Source of the DNA: Geothrix sp.
GTDB taxonomy: Bacteria > Acidobacteriota > Holophagae > Holophagales > Holophagaceae
Length of the DNA stretch: 64,000 nt
NCBI GenBank assembly: GCA_030681515.1
Contig: JAUXSE010000017.1
Coordinates: forward strand, 120,015-184,014
Direction: 5' to 3'
The notes under the pieces are model-generated. The model did no database searches and was not told the origin of the DNA. It worked only from the letters and a program-made list of their open reading frames with translations. A program made the position numbers and the translations under genes. Below, piece by piece: positions 1 through 10,263 of this stretch (its first letter is position 1; each line of letters begins with the position of its first letter).

Positions 1-27
1 TCAATGGCCGATATGGGAAGGATGTGA
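1..27 (+). CDS. C-terminal tail of an upstream gene (partial)
   Basis: An open frame enters from the left edge (Ser-Met-Ala-Asp-Met-Gly-Arg-Met) and stops with TGA at 25-27. Its stop overlaps the GTG of the next gene as GTGA, a typical translational-coupling junction, which is the only reason to believe the frame is real. Eight residues cannot be assigned to a family. Confidence 0.35.
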   Translation, partial: SMADMGRM

Positions 28-296
28 CCGTTGATTACATGGTGTTCGGCGCTCGCAAGGTTTCTCTTGTGATGGGCCTTGCCACCGGGAACTCCTCATA
101 CGCTCACACCCGGGCCAACGAGGTTTTCCGGACTTGGTATGACCTGGATGTCCCCGAGAGAACTGAAACCAGGGTCACCATTTTCGACGACAGCAAGGAC
201 ATCTATCGCGACGAGGATTTAAAGCGGATCCGGGACTTTTCGGATGTGCTTCCACTGTCGGATCGCCGTTCGATCCACGATCTTTTAGTGGCTTGA
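24..296 (+). CDS. hypothetical protein, 90 aa
   Basis: I do not recognise this protein. It starts with GTG at 24, overlapping the stop of the preceding frame by 4 bp. It is soluble, of mixed charge, with no signal peptide or membrane segment. The first half carries an alternating hydrophobic pattern (YMVFGARKVSLVMGLATG) and the C-terminal half is acidic with a predicted helix (DEDLKRIRDFSDVL). It sits beside a restriction-modification remnant and hairpin islands, so it may belong to an accessory or defence locus whose main part lies left of the window. That is context only. Confidence 0.5.
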   Translation: MTVDYMVFGARKVSLVMGLATGNSSYAHTRANEVFRTWYDLDVPERTETRVTIFDDSKDIYRDEDLKRIRDFSDVLPLSDRRSIHDLLVA

Positions 297-329
297 CTGT
301 GGATGGGCTGGATGTCCACCACAGCGTAG

Positions 330-548
330 GATTGGGACCCGGCCCGCCGTCGCATGCTGCGCGCCCAGCTCGACGCCCTGTTCTTCCTGGCCTACGGCTT
401 CGACCAGCCCGCCGACGAAGCCGCCGTGGCCCATATGCTCGGTACCTTCCCCATCCTGCACCAGGACGATCCGGGCTACGCCGCGCTGGTCCAAGGCCAC
501 CTCCGCGCCTACCGCGCCGGGCGCATGGACGCGCAGGTAGAGGGGTAG
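330..548 (+). pseudogene. C-terminal remnant of a Type IIG-like restriction enzyme/DNA methyltransferase
   Basis: The frame reads DWDPARRRMLRAQLDALFF, then AYGFD and LGTFPILHQDD. This strongly resembles the extreme C-terminus of Eco57I/Type IIG-like or large Class I methyltransferase proteins, where a LDALFFHLYGL segment followed by a VLDTFPI segment is typical. There is an in-frame TAG at 327-329 just upstream, and the only ATG (354) lies inside the conserved part. The methyltransferase core is therefore absent: at most about 72 residues remain of a family that usually exceeds 900. I read it as a decayed gene end. A weaker alternative is a short expressed protein starting at 354. Confidence 0.6.
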
Positions 549-603
549 TCCCTCCCATGGGTTCAAGCCGCAAGGATTGAACCTTTCATCGCCAAAATCC
601 CCT

Positions 604-670
604 GCATCCCCTTCATCCCTGTTGAAAAACGAAAGCCTTGTGAACAGGGATGAAAGGGATGAAGGGGATG
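604..670. repeat. palindromic island of GGGATGAA-type words
   Basis: The left arm 604-622 (CATCCCCTTCATCCCTGTT) is the reverse complement of sequence in the right arm 643-670. The right arm contains one extra GGGATGAAA word. Each arm consists of tandem copies of a 7-9 base word, and the loop is about 20 bp. No T-tract follows, so it is not a classical terminator. Confidence 0.75.
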
Positions 671-680
671 AAAAGCTTCT

Positions 681-753
681 ACCGGTGAGGAACAGTGAGG
701 GACGGTGAGAAAGCGCTCTGCTTGTTCACCGTTCCTCACCGTTTCTCACCGGT
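681..753. repeat. palindromic island of GGTGAGGAAC-type words
   Basis: The left arm 681-711 begins ACCGGTGAGGAACAGTGAGG and the right arm 724-753 ends GTTTCTCACCGGT. They are imperfect inverted copies, each built from three degenerate GGTGAG(G/A)AAC words. It lies 10 bp from the preceding island and uses a different word, which suggests two independent elements of one architectural class. Confidence 0.75.
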
Positions 754-866
754 CCATTGAAGCCCTTGAACGGCCCTCGCGCCCCGGGCGCTGGAGCTGA
801 GCCACACCTGCCACGCCCTGAAGCCGCTCTGGGGACGGTAGAATCCCGGGACCCCCTGGAGTCCTC

Positions 867-1073
867 ATGGCCCGCAAGCGTGGCATCCCTGGCCTCTCGT
901 TTTCCTGGCGCCGCGCCCTGGGCATCTCCCAGGCCCAGGCTCGCCTGTCTCGTCAGATCGGCATCCCCCTCTCAAGGTCTGGCCGCCAGCGCAAGGTGGG
1001 ACGCGAGCTGGGCTGTGGCGTCCTGCTGGCCACCCTCGGGGCGGGTCTGGCGGTAGTGAGGATGCTGAGCTGA
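867..1073 (+). CDS. small basic protein, 68 aa
   Basis: The ATG at 867 is preceded by TGGAG at a suitable distance. The N-terminal 45 residues are very basic with a regular pattern (GLSFSWRRALGIS, then SRQIGIPLSRSGRQRKVGR), followed by a short hydrophobic C-terminal segment (LLATLGAGLAVV). From memory, the pattern 'GISxAxxxISRxxGIPxxRSGRQRKxGR' recurs in small phage and genomic-island proteins of unknown role. I cannot verify this here. The basic region suggests nucleic-acid binding. It lies in the same accessory stretch as the methyltransferase remnant. Confidence 0.55.
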   Translation: MARKRGIPGLSFSWRRALGISQAQARLSRQIGIPLSRSGRQRKVGRELGCGVLLATLGAGLAVVRMLS

Positions 1074-1132
1074 GATTCACGATCCCTCACGGGCACTGAC
1101 AATCACCAAAAATCATTGAAAACTTTGAAATC

Positions 1133-1160
1133 ATTTGAAACTGTTTCAAACTGTTTCAAA
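1133..1160. promoter_or_regulatory. candidate operator upstream of the Fic-like gene
   Basis: An 8-bp inverted repeat around a single central base (TTTGAAAC T GTTTCAAA) is followed immediately by a second half-site (ctgtttcaaac). It lies 17-40 bp upstream of the ATG at 1177 in a locally AT-rich stretch. The position and symmetry suit autoregulation by a DNA-binding protein. The helical N-terminal part of the downstream protein is a candidate binder, but that is inference. Confidence 0.45.
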
Positions 1161-1176
1161 CAAACCCAGAGATCCC

Positions 1177-2571
1177 ATGCCCAGCCGGAAGGCCCCCCGC
1201 GATCTGGAAGCCGCCATTCTCGCCGCGCTGGCTGGACACGGGGAGGGTCTGACCCGCGAGGCGCTCCAGAAGGCGGTGGGCCTGGGCAAGGAGGAACCCT
1301 GGCGCTTCCGGCGCAGGCTGGTGGCGCTGGAGCGACAGAAGCGCATCTGGAAGGTGGGCCTCACTCGCGGGACGCGCTACCTGGCTGGAACGGCTGTTCC
1401 GGCGGCACCTGCGAACCTCCGGCTGACGGAGTGGACCCCCTCTCCCGAAGGCGCCCAGGCCCTGGCGCTGGTGGACCGGCCCCGGGACCAGCGTCCGCCC
1501 TGCACGTACCAACGGCCGTTCCTTGATGCCTACCGCCCGAACGAGACCTTCTACCTGGGCGAGGCGCATCGTACGCAGCTGCACGCCCTGGGGCGCACGC
1601 CTGAAGCAGGCGCCCCGGCGGGCACTCACGCGCGGCAGATGCTGGAACGGCTGCTCATAGACCTTTCCTGGAACTCGAGCCGCCTTGAGGGGAACACCTA
1701 CTCGCTGCTGGATACGGAGCGGCTCATCAGGGCTGGGGGAGCGCCGGAGGGCAAGAGCGCGCAAGAAACGCAGATGATCCTGAACCACAAGCAGGCCATC
1801 GAGTACCTGGTGGAGGGAGCGGCGGAGCTCACGCTGTCGCCGGGAACCGTGCGCGCGCTGCACGGGATGCTTTCGGATAACCTGCTGCCTGATCCGGCGG
1901 ATGAGGGGCGTCTGCGCCAGTCGCCGGTGAGCATCGGCGATAGCGTGTACGTGCCGCTCGCGGTGCCTCAACTCATCGAGGAGATCTTTGAGCAGATGCT
2001 TCTCACGGCCCAGGCGATCCGGGATCCCTTCGAGCAGTCGTTCTTCATCCTGGTCCACCTGCCCTACCTGCAGCCCTTCGCGGATGCGAACAAGCGGACC
2101 TCGCGACTGGCGGCCAACCTGCCCCTCATGAAGCGCAATCTCCAGCCCCTCTCCTTCTCGGATGTTCCCCGGGAGGCCTACCTGTCGGCCACACTCACGG
2201 TTTACGAAAACCGCAGGGTAGAGGCACTGCGGGATGTGTACCTGTGGGCCTACCAGCGGTCCAGCGAACGGTACCAGGCGATCCGGCAGTCCATGGGCGA
2301 GCCCGATCCTTTTCGGCTCCGCTACCGCGCCCAGTTGCGGGATGCGGTCCGGCAGATCGTGCGTGCGAGCCGGTCGGTTCCTGAAGTCCGGAAGGGCATC
2401 GTGGACTACTTGGAAGCCGTGGTTCCCACCGAAGATCGGATCCGGTTCCAGGCAGTGGTGTCGCAGGAATTGAGAAACCTGAACGAGGGAACCTACGCCC
2501 GCTACGCCCTGCGCCCATCCGAATTCGAGGGATGGAAACCTCTTCAGCTGGAATGGACCGCAGAGGTCTGA
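1177..2571 (+). CDS. Fic-domain protein with a variant active-site motif
   Basis: Fic proteins usually transfer AMP or another nucleotide from NTPs to target hydroxyls. The start is ATG 1177; an upstream TTG at 1135 is less likely because it lies in the candidate operator. Residues 1-80 look like a winged-helix-type N-terminal region. Residues 167-173 (SSRLEGN) match the inhibitory [S/T]xxxE[G/N] helix motif. The active-site loop at about 299-307 reads QPFADANKR instead of HPFxDGNGR: the catalytic His is Gln and the second Gly of the phosphate-binding part is Lys. The surrounding LPYLQPF and NKRTSRLAAN sequence looks family-conserved rather than decayed. The fold assignment is firm. Canonical AMPylation activity is doubtful. 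Confidence 0.85.
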   Translation: MPSRKAPRDLEAAILAALAGHGEGLTREALQKAVGLGKEEPWRFRRRLVALERQKRIWKVGLTRGTRYLAGTAVPAAPANLRLTEWTPSPEGAQALALVDRPRDQRPPCTYQRPFLDAYRPNETFYLGEAHRTQLHALGRTPEAGAPAGTHARQMLERLLIDLSWNSSRLEGNTYSLLDTERLIRAGGAPEGKSAQETQMILNHKQAIEYLVEGAAELTLSPGTVRALHGMLSDNLLPDPADEGRLRQSPVSIGDSVYVPLAVPQLIEEIFEQMLLTAQAIRDPFEQSFFILVHLPYLQPFADANKRTSRLAANLPLMKRNLQPLSFSDVPREAYLSATLTVYENRRVEALRDVYLWAYQRSSERYQAIRQSMGEPDPFRLRYRAQLRDAVRQIVRASRSVPEVRKGIVDYLEAVVPTEDRIRFQAVVSQELRNLNEGTYARYALRPSEFEGWKPLQLEWTAEV

Positions 2572-2586
2572 GGTCCTACCGCCAGG

Positions 2587-3606
2587 TCAGTCCCCGGCTT
2601 CGCCGCTGGGGGTGCCGGCGTAGAGGTCGGGCAGCGTGCCGCCCAGCAGGTTGGGCGTTACGCCGGTCAGGCGCTCGGGGACATGGACGATGGTGTTCAC
2701 CAGGCGGCCCAGGCCCTCGATCGCCATGACGACTTCGTCCCCGGCCTTGAGCCAGAGGTTGTCCGTGATCTTGGAGCCGTTCAGCTCCAGCAGGCAGCCG
2801 GTGCCCACGGTGCCGCTGCCGATGACTTCGCCGGGGTGCATCTGGATGCCGTAGCTGGTGCGCTGGAGGATCTGGGCGAAGGTCCAGTTCATGGAGGCCA
2901 CGTCGCCATTCGACAGCAGTTGTCCATTCACATGGCAGGTCATGGCGGCGTGGAGGATTTCCCCGTGCGGGGTCGGCTCCAGCTGCAGCTCGTCCTTGGT
3001 GACCAGCCAGGGGCCCAGGCTGGTGGCGAAGTCCTTGCCCTTGCAGGGGCCCAGGGACAGCTTCATCTCTTCCATCTGCAGGTATCGGGCGCTCCAGTCG
3101 TTCATGACCACGTACCCGAAGATGGCCGCGTCCGCTTCCTCCAGGGTGGCGTTCTTCAGGGGGCGCCCGGTGACGATGGCGGCCTCCAGCTCGAAGTCGA
3201 GGCGAAGCAGGTGGTGGTCCTGCACCCGCACCTCGCCCGGCCCCGTGACGGCCAGGTGGTTGGTGAAGTAGGTGACGGGAAAGAGGTCGAACTCGGGGAT
3301 CATCTCCAGGCCCCGGTTGCGGCGGGCGGTGGATACATGCTGGCGGAAGGCGTAGCCGTCGCGCATGGACACGGGGCGGGGGATGGGCGCCAGCAGCTGG
3401 ACGGAACCAGCTTCGAGCAGAGCTGCGGAGGGTGGCGCCATCACCCGGGCGCGGGCCACGGGCATCAACTCATCCTGGCGGCGGATGAGGGTGAGCATGT
3501 CCACGGCCAGGCGGGCGTCGGTGGCGGCGAAATCAAGAATGTGGCCGTCCGCCATGACGGCCCCGATCTTCTCCATTCCGTCCTGCAGGAAAGTCACCAG
3601 CTTCAT
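2587..3606 (-). CDS. fumarylacetoacetate hydrolase family protein
   Basis: The FAH family cleaves C-C bonds in keto-acid substrates. Fumarylacetoacetase performs the last step of tyrosine/homogentisate degradation in the cytoplasm. Residues 1-80 form the N-terminal domain. The segment YAFRQHVSTARRNRG is typical of the tyrosine-pathway branch. The metal site is represented by DFELEAAIVTGRPL, followed by VMNDWSAR and GKDFATSLGPWL. MKLVTF at 3606 is chosen over an ORF extension to 3624. No other tyrosine catabolic gene is adjacent, so the substrate is likely but not proven. 339 aa is in the family range. Confidence 0.85.
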   Translation of the reverse strand: MKLVTFLQDGMEKIGAVMADGHILDFAATDARLAVDMLTLIRRQDELMPVARARVMAPPSAALLEAGSVQLLAPIPRPVSMRDGYAFRQHVSTARRNRGLEMIPEFDLFPVTYFTNHLAVTGPGEVRVQDHHLLRLDFELEAAIVTGRPLKNATLEEADAAIFGYVVMNDWSARYLQMEEMKLSLGPCKGKDFATSLGPWLVTKDELQLEPTPHGEILHAAMTCHVNGQLLSNGDVASMNWTFAQILQRTSYGIQMHPGEVIGSGTVGTGCLLELNGSKITDNLWLKAGDEVVMAIEGLGRLVNTIVHVPERLTGVTPNLLGGTLPDLYAGTPSGEAGD

Positions 3607-3671
3607 CGCGCGCTCCGGGGCCAAGGGCCAGTGTACCGCCGCAGGAACATCACTCCGGCATCGTCATTCAT

Positions 3672-4349
3672 TCAGTCCAGGATATGGACAGGGATGGGCA
3701 GGAATCCCCGCAGCAGCGCCGCGTTTTCCCCGGCGATCCCGGGTGGGGTGCCATCGGCGCCGGGATTGAGCAGCACGGCCTCGATGCGCCAGCCCCGCAT
3801 CATGAGGGCTTCGGCGGAAAGCAGGGTGTGGTTCAGGGTGCCCAGTCCTCCGAGGGCGACCAGTACGCAGGGGATGCGTCCCAGATCCTGGGGCCGGCGG
3901 CAGGCGCCCGAGGGGCTTCCGGGCAGGGACGGAGGGGGCAGGGCCTCCCAACCGGAGGCCCAGGCCAGGAAATGCACTTTCGGCGCCAGGGGGACCATGA
4001 GGCCATCCACGCCCTCAAGCAGGACGCGGCCATCGGCGGGGCGCCGGCACCAGTCGGCGGCGGCCTGCAGATCCAGCGTCCGCCCTTCCTGCTGGGCTGC
4101 GGAGAGGGGCGACCGTGGCGCGCGCAGCAGCACATGGCTTTCGGCTGTGATGCCAGGGCCTGCGAGGGCGCTGGCATCCGCTCCGGGATGATCGGCGCGA
4201 TCCACCCCGGTCTGGAAGGGCTTGCGGTAGGTGACGGGGCCCGAGGCCGCCCAGGCCCGGGCAATGCGGGCTGCTACATGGGTCTTGCCGACGTCTGTGC
4301 CGGTGCCGAGCACCCAGAGGGGATGAGGGAGGGCGTTCAGGTCCAGCAT
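3672..4349 (-). CDS. bioD: dethiobiotin synthetase
   Basis: BioD closes the ureido ring of dethiobiotin from 7,8-diaminopelargonate, CO2 and ATP, the penultimate step of biotin synthesis. The P-loop is GTGTDVGKTH near the N-terminus, KPFQTG follows at the usual distance, and EGVDGLMVPL takes the place of the usual EGAGGLxVP segment. The start MLDLNALPHPL at 4349 puts the P-loop about 15 residues in, as in the family; the longer frame to 4457 adds a low-complexity lead. 225 aa is normal. No bioABF genes are adjacent. Confidence 0.85.
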   Translation of the reverse strand: MLDLNALPHPLWVLGTGTDVGKTHVAARIARAWAASGPVTYRKPFQTGVDRADHPGADASALAGPGITAESHVLLRAPRSPLSAAQQEGRTLDLQAAADWCRRPADGRVLLEGVDGLMVPLAPKVHFLAWASGWEALPPPSLPGSPSGACRRPQDLGRIPCVLVALGGLGTLNHTLLSAEALMMRGWRIEAVLLNPGADGTPPGIAGENAALLRGFLPIPVHILD

Positions 4350-4425
4350 GGCCCAAGGATCGCAGGATTGGCCCGGGGCCTGTTTCCAATGTGAGTGTGT
4401 CTCGCCTCCCCTCTGGGAACAGACC

Positions 4426-5703
4426 CTAGGGCGACGGCTCGATGGGGACGGATCCAAGAAGGGAAAGGCCGGTTCGCAGGGTTCTATCGCGCCCTTCCGC
4501 GCCGGGGGGGCTGTCCAGGGGAGGGCGCGGCACGAAGGCTTCCCGGGGCGTGCCGTCCACGTGATAGAGCTTCTCCGTGGGAATGCGGACCACGATGCCG
4601 GAGGCCGGGAGCTTGATTTCCCCCAGGGCGCCGAGCATCCGGGCCATCGGCGTGCCGATCACGGGCGCGTTCCGGGCCGCGTTCAGCCCGATGGCCAGGC
4701 CTTCTCCCATACTGCCCGTCCATCGGCCCACCAGCACCACCAGGGGCGCCATGAAGGGCTCACCGCGGGGGGACACGCACTCGATCCAGCGCCGATGGAT
4801 GCCGGTCTCCCGGCCCTCCGCGACTAGTTCGTGTTTCTGGTATGGGGACTCCTTGCGCACAAGGCGGCCCATGATTCCCCGGGCCACCAGGGAGGTGCCC
4901 CCGCTGGGCGTATCGCGCAAATCGAGGATCAGGCCCTTCGATCCCTTCAACCGGTCCAGGGCCTCGTCGAACTGGCGGACCGTGTCCACCTCGCCCAGCG
5001 AATTGTTGAACCGGATGTAGCCCAGCATCCCCTTCTCCCACCGGAAGAAGAGCGCGGCGGCGGCGGGCGAAGGCGCCGGGACATATTCGATGGTGGATGG
5101 GTGGCCATCCCGCAGGACAGCCAGGCGGACGGGCTGGCCATCCTGTCGCCCCGCAAGCACAGACTGCAACGCCCAGGACCGGGCTTCCGGATCCGGCGCG
5201 GAAAGAAAGCGGGGATGGCGACGGCGAACCGCGGCTTCGATCGGCTCGCCGTTGACGGCCAGCACCCGCATGCCTGCCGCGAGACCGGCCTTCGACGCGG
5301 AGGAGGGTTCGCGGACCTCCTGGATGATGGCGGCATTCTTTTCCCAGGCGGCCCAGGCCTCCGCATCCGTCGGAATGAGCCGTGGCGAGTTCCGGTTGGA
5401 GGATCCCAGGTGGGCATGCGCGTCGTACAGCTCCCCCAAGGCCGACTCCAGCGAGGCCATCAGGACAGCCGTGCCGGTGGTCTGCTCCGGGCCTGGCCGG
5501 TATCCGGCGCAGACCCTGTCCCATTGGGTCTTCTTGGTTCCGAAGTACGCGTAATCCTCCGCCACGAATCGGCAGAACAGGTCGAAGTCATGCGCCAGGC
5601 CCACTTCGGGTTCCCGGGCGGGCGGGGCGGCCAGCAGGGCCGCGCCCATCCACAGCGCGATGGCGAGGACGCGGCGCACGGCGGATGGCGGCCGGATCGG
5701 CAT
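4426..5703 (-). CDS. exported S41-family peptidase
   Basis: S41 (C-terminal processing/tricorn-like) serine peptidases cleave peptides outside the cytoplasm. An N-terminal Arg-rich stretch and hydrophobic segment (VLAIALWMGAALLAAPPA) form a signal peptide. A PDZ-like part (about 130-205) precedes the catalytic domain; GLILDLRDTPSGGTSL and VGRWTGSMGEGLAIGL contain the presumed nucleophile Ser in TGSMGE. The start is ATG 5703, 12 bp after the stop of the upstream TPR gene; a GTG at 5715 is in frame but lacks a better ribosome-binding site. It is probably co-transcribed with the TPR gene. 425 aa. Confidence 0.8.
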   Translation of the reverse strand: MPIRPPSAVRRVLAIALWMGAALLAAPPAREPEVGLAHDFDLFCRFVAEDYAYFGTKKTQWDRVCAGYRPGPEQTTGTAVLMASLESALGELYDAHAHLGSSNRNSPRLIPTDAEAWAAWEKNAAIIQEVREPSSASKAGLAAGMRVLAVNGEPIEAAVRRRHPRFLSAPDPEARSWALQSVLAGRQDGQPVRLAVLRDGHPSTIEYVPAPSPAAAALFFRWEKGMLGYIRFNNSLGEVDTVRQFDEALDRLKGSKGLILDLRDTPSGGTSLVARGIMGRLVRKESPYQKHELVAEGRETGIHRRWIECVSPRGEPFMAPLVVLVGRWTGSMGEGLAIGLNAARNAPVIGTPMARMLGALGEIKLPASGIVVRIPTEKLYHVDGTPREAFVPRPPLDSPPGAEGRDRTLRTGLSLLGSVPIEPSP

Positions 5704-5715
5704 GGAACCGCCCAC

Positions 5716-6339
5716 CTACTTCTTGAGCTGGCTCAGCATCTGCCGGGCCTGGGCGGCCTGCTCGCTGGCGGGGGCGATGGCGAGTACCTGGTTCCAGGCC
5801 TTGGCCGCTTCGTCGGGTTTGTTCAGATCGCTGGCATACACCACGCCGATGTTGAAGAGGCTCTGGACGTGCTTGGGATCCAGCTTGTTGGCCTTCTGGA
5901 AGTTGGCGAGGGCCTGGTCGTGCTGGCCGAGGTTGCGGTACATCACGCCCTGGTCCGTGAGCACGTTGGGATCCCCGGGCTTGAGGGCCAGGGCCTTGGC
6001 GTAGGCACCCACCGATTTCTGGAACTGATGGGAATCGAAATACTCGTTGCCGAGGGCGACCCAGGCGTCGTGGTTCCTGGGATCGGCCAGGACGGCGGCC
6101 TCGATGCGGGCGATGCGGGCCTGGATCTCGGCACTGGGCAGGGCCATGCCCGGCATGGCACCCGGCATGGCACCGGGCATGCCACCGCCCAGGGAGGGGG
6201 CGGGCATCAGGGGGGCCGCGTAGGTCGGGGCGGCCACGATGGGACCGGCGGGGTGGGACCCGTCGCTGAAGACGGCGTAGCCCGCGAGGAAACCGGCGAT
6301 GAGGCCTCCCGCCAGGGCGAACATGATGTTGCGGTTCAA
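5716..6339 (-). CDS. membrane-anchored TPR protein
   Basis: 207 aa starting at a TTG (6339) with a strong AGGAGGT at 6344-6350; the longer frame to 6582 would overlap the divergent kinase start. Residues 4-24 form a membrane anchor (IMFALAGGLIAGFLAGYAVF), followed by a Pro/Met/Gly-rich linker with repeated MPGAMPGAMPG. Three to four TPR units follow (AWVALGNEYFDSHQFQKSV, VLTDQGVMYRNLGQHDQAL, SLFNIGVVYASDLNKPDEA). TPR units usually scaffold protein complexes. It probably forms an operon with the downstream S41 peptidase. Confidence 0.8.
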   Translation of the reverse strand: MNRNIMFALAGGLIAGFLAGYAVFSDGSHPAGPIVAAPTYAAPLMPAPSLGGGMPGAMPGAMPGMALPSAEIQARIARIEAAVLADPRNHDAWVALGNEYFDSHQFQKSVGAYAKALALKPGDPNVLTDQGVMYRNLGQHDQALANFQKANKLDPKHVQSLFNIGVVYASDLNKPDEAAKAWNQVLAIAPASEQAAQARQMLSQLKK

Positions 6340-6493
6340 GCGCACCTCCTGATGACCCAGCAGTCCTCTGGGATTGTCCCATAGGTCAGGCCGGAAGGCC
6401 TCCGTGCCGATGAAAAGGGGGCGGGGTTCCCAAGGGGAGGTCCGCCTGCGAGCATGAACCCGTTCCTCCTCCCTGGATATCGCGAGGCGCCCG

Positions 6494-9136
<2,643 letters not shown>

Positions 9137-9237
9137 GGGGAATGTTAGGATCTGAGGTGGATCCGGATGAGGATCCCCCTGATGAACCTCTCCGGCGGTC
9201 GGTGCCGCCAGCGCCTTCCCGGCATCTAAGGACCCCC

Positions 9238-10263
9238 ATGCTCCGTGTCTCCCTGATCTCCCTGATCGCCCTCGGCGTCGTCGCCCAGGAACCGGCCCAG
9301 GCGCCGGCTCCCGTGCCTGCTCCCGTATCCGCAGCCCCGTCGGCCCCAGCCCCCGCCCCCACTCCCAGGCCCGAGGAGGTCGTGCTCGCCACGGTGGGCG
9401 GCGAGCCCATCACCGAGGCGGACTTCCAGGCCGCCTTCCGTCTCCTGGGCCAGCAGGAGCAGATGCAGGTGCTCATGGTCCAGGGCGGCAAGGACGAATT
9501 CGTCAAGCGCATGGCCGAGAGCAAGCTCCTTTCCGTGAAGGCCAAGCGCCTGGATCTGGACAAGGCGCCGGGCTACCTGCGGGCCCTGGACCGCGCCAAG
9601 GAGGACCTGCTGGCCCGGGAGTTCCTGGCCAAGGAGGGCGAGGCCCTGCAGAAGAAGCTGGCCGTGGGCGAGGCGGACGTGAAGGCCTTCTATGACAAGC
9701 ATCCCGAACGGTTCAAGCAGCCGGAGCTGGCCTCCGTGCGCCACATCCTGGTGGCGGTGAAGCAGGATGCCAAAGCGGAAGCCGGGCTCACCGATGCGCA
9801 GGCCAAGGCCCGCGTCGCGAAGATCCAGGCCGAACTCAAGAAGGGCGCCAAGTTCGAGGCCCTGGTGAAGAAGTACAGCGACGATCCCGGTAGCAAGGAC
9901 AACGGCGGCCTCTACGCTGATGCCGATCCCTCCGGCTGGGTGCCCGAGTTCGGCGCCGCGGCCCGCACCCAGCCCATCGGCAAGGTGGGCGCGCCGGTGA
10001 AGACGCAGTTCGGCTACCACCTCGTCCAGGTGGAGGGCCGCAAGCCCGCCCGGCAGGTGCCCTTCGAGGAGGCCAAGGGGCCCGCGGAGAAGATGGCCCA
10101 GCAGGAACGCCAGGCATCCGTGTGGAACGAGCTGATGGACGGCCTCCGCAAGGAGATTCCCTTCGAACTGATGAAGCCCGCGCCGATGCCCGCCCCGGCG
10201 GCGGCACTCAAGGCCCCCGAGCCCGCCAAGGCCCCCGAGACCGGCAAGGGCGGTGTCCAGTGA
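9238..10263 (+). CDS. exported parvulin-type peptidyl-prolyl isomerase
   Basis: A SurA/PrsA-like foldase acting on exported and outer-membrane proteins. The start MLRVSL at 9238 has AAGGA five bases upstream; the frame extending to 9133 lacks a signal sequence. Residues 1-17 are the signal peptide, 18-45 a Pro/Ala linker. A SurA-N-like helical region is followed by a PPIC domain at about 163-265 (SVRHILVA, KYSDDPGSKDNGG, GYHLVQVEGRKPA). The C-terminus is Pro/Ala-rich. Its stop overlaps the next foldase gene by 4 bp (GTGA), so the two are translationally coupled. 341 aa. Confidence 0.9.
   Translation: MLRVSLISLIALGVVAQEPAQAPAPVPAPVSAAPSAPAPAPTPRPEEVVLATVGGEPITEADFQAAFRLLGQQEQMQVLMVQGGKDEFVKRMAESKLLSVKAKRLDLDKAPGYLRALDRAKEDLLAREFLAKEGEALQKKLAVGEADVKAFYDKHPERFKQPELASVRHILVAVKQDAKAEAGLTDAQAKARVAKIQAELKKGAKFEALVKKYSDDPGSKDNGGLYADADPSGWVPEFGAAARTQPIGKVGAPVKTQFGYHLVQVEGRKPARQVPFEEAKGPAEKMAQQERQASVWNELMDGLRKEIPFELMKPAPMPAPAAALKAPEPAKAPETGKGGVQ

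Larger units (their letters stand above)
549..866. other. gene-free stretch with two hairpin islands
   Basis: About 320 bp without a credible gene. It contains the two palindromic islands annotated separately at 604-670 and 681-753. The rest (754-866) holds only the upstream sequence of the 68-residue gene, including a ctggag ribosome-binding-like stretch near 855. Confidence 0.6.

Noticed and set aside
757..1056. 99-residue plus-strand frame
   Set aside because: It overlaps the better-supported 68-aa gene in another frame, has no ribosome-binding site and runs through non-coding sequence.
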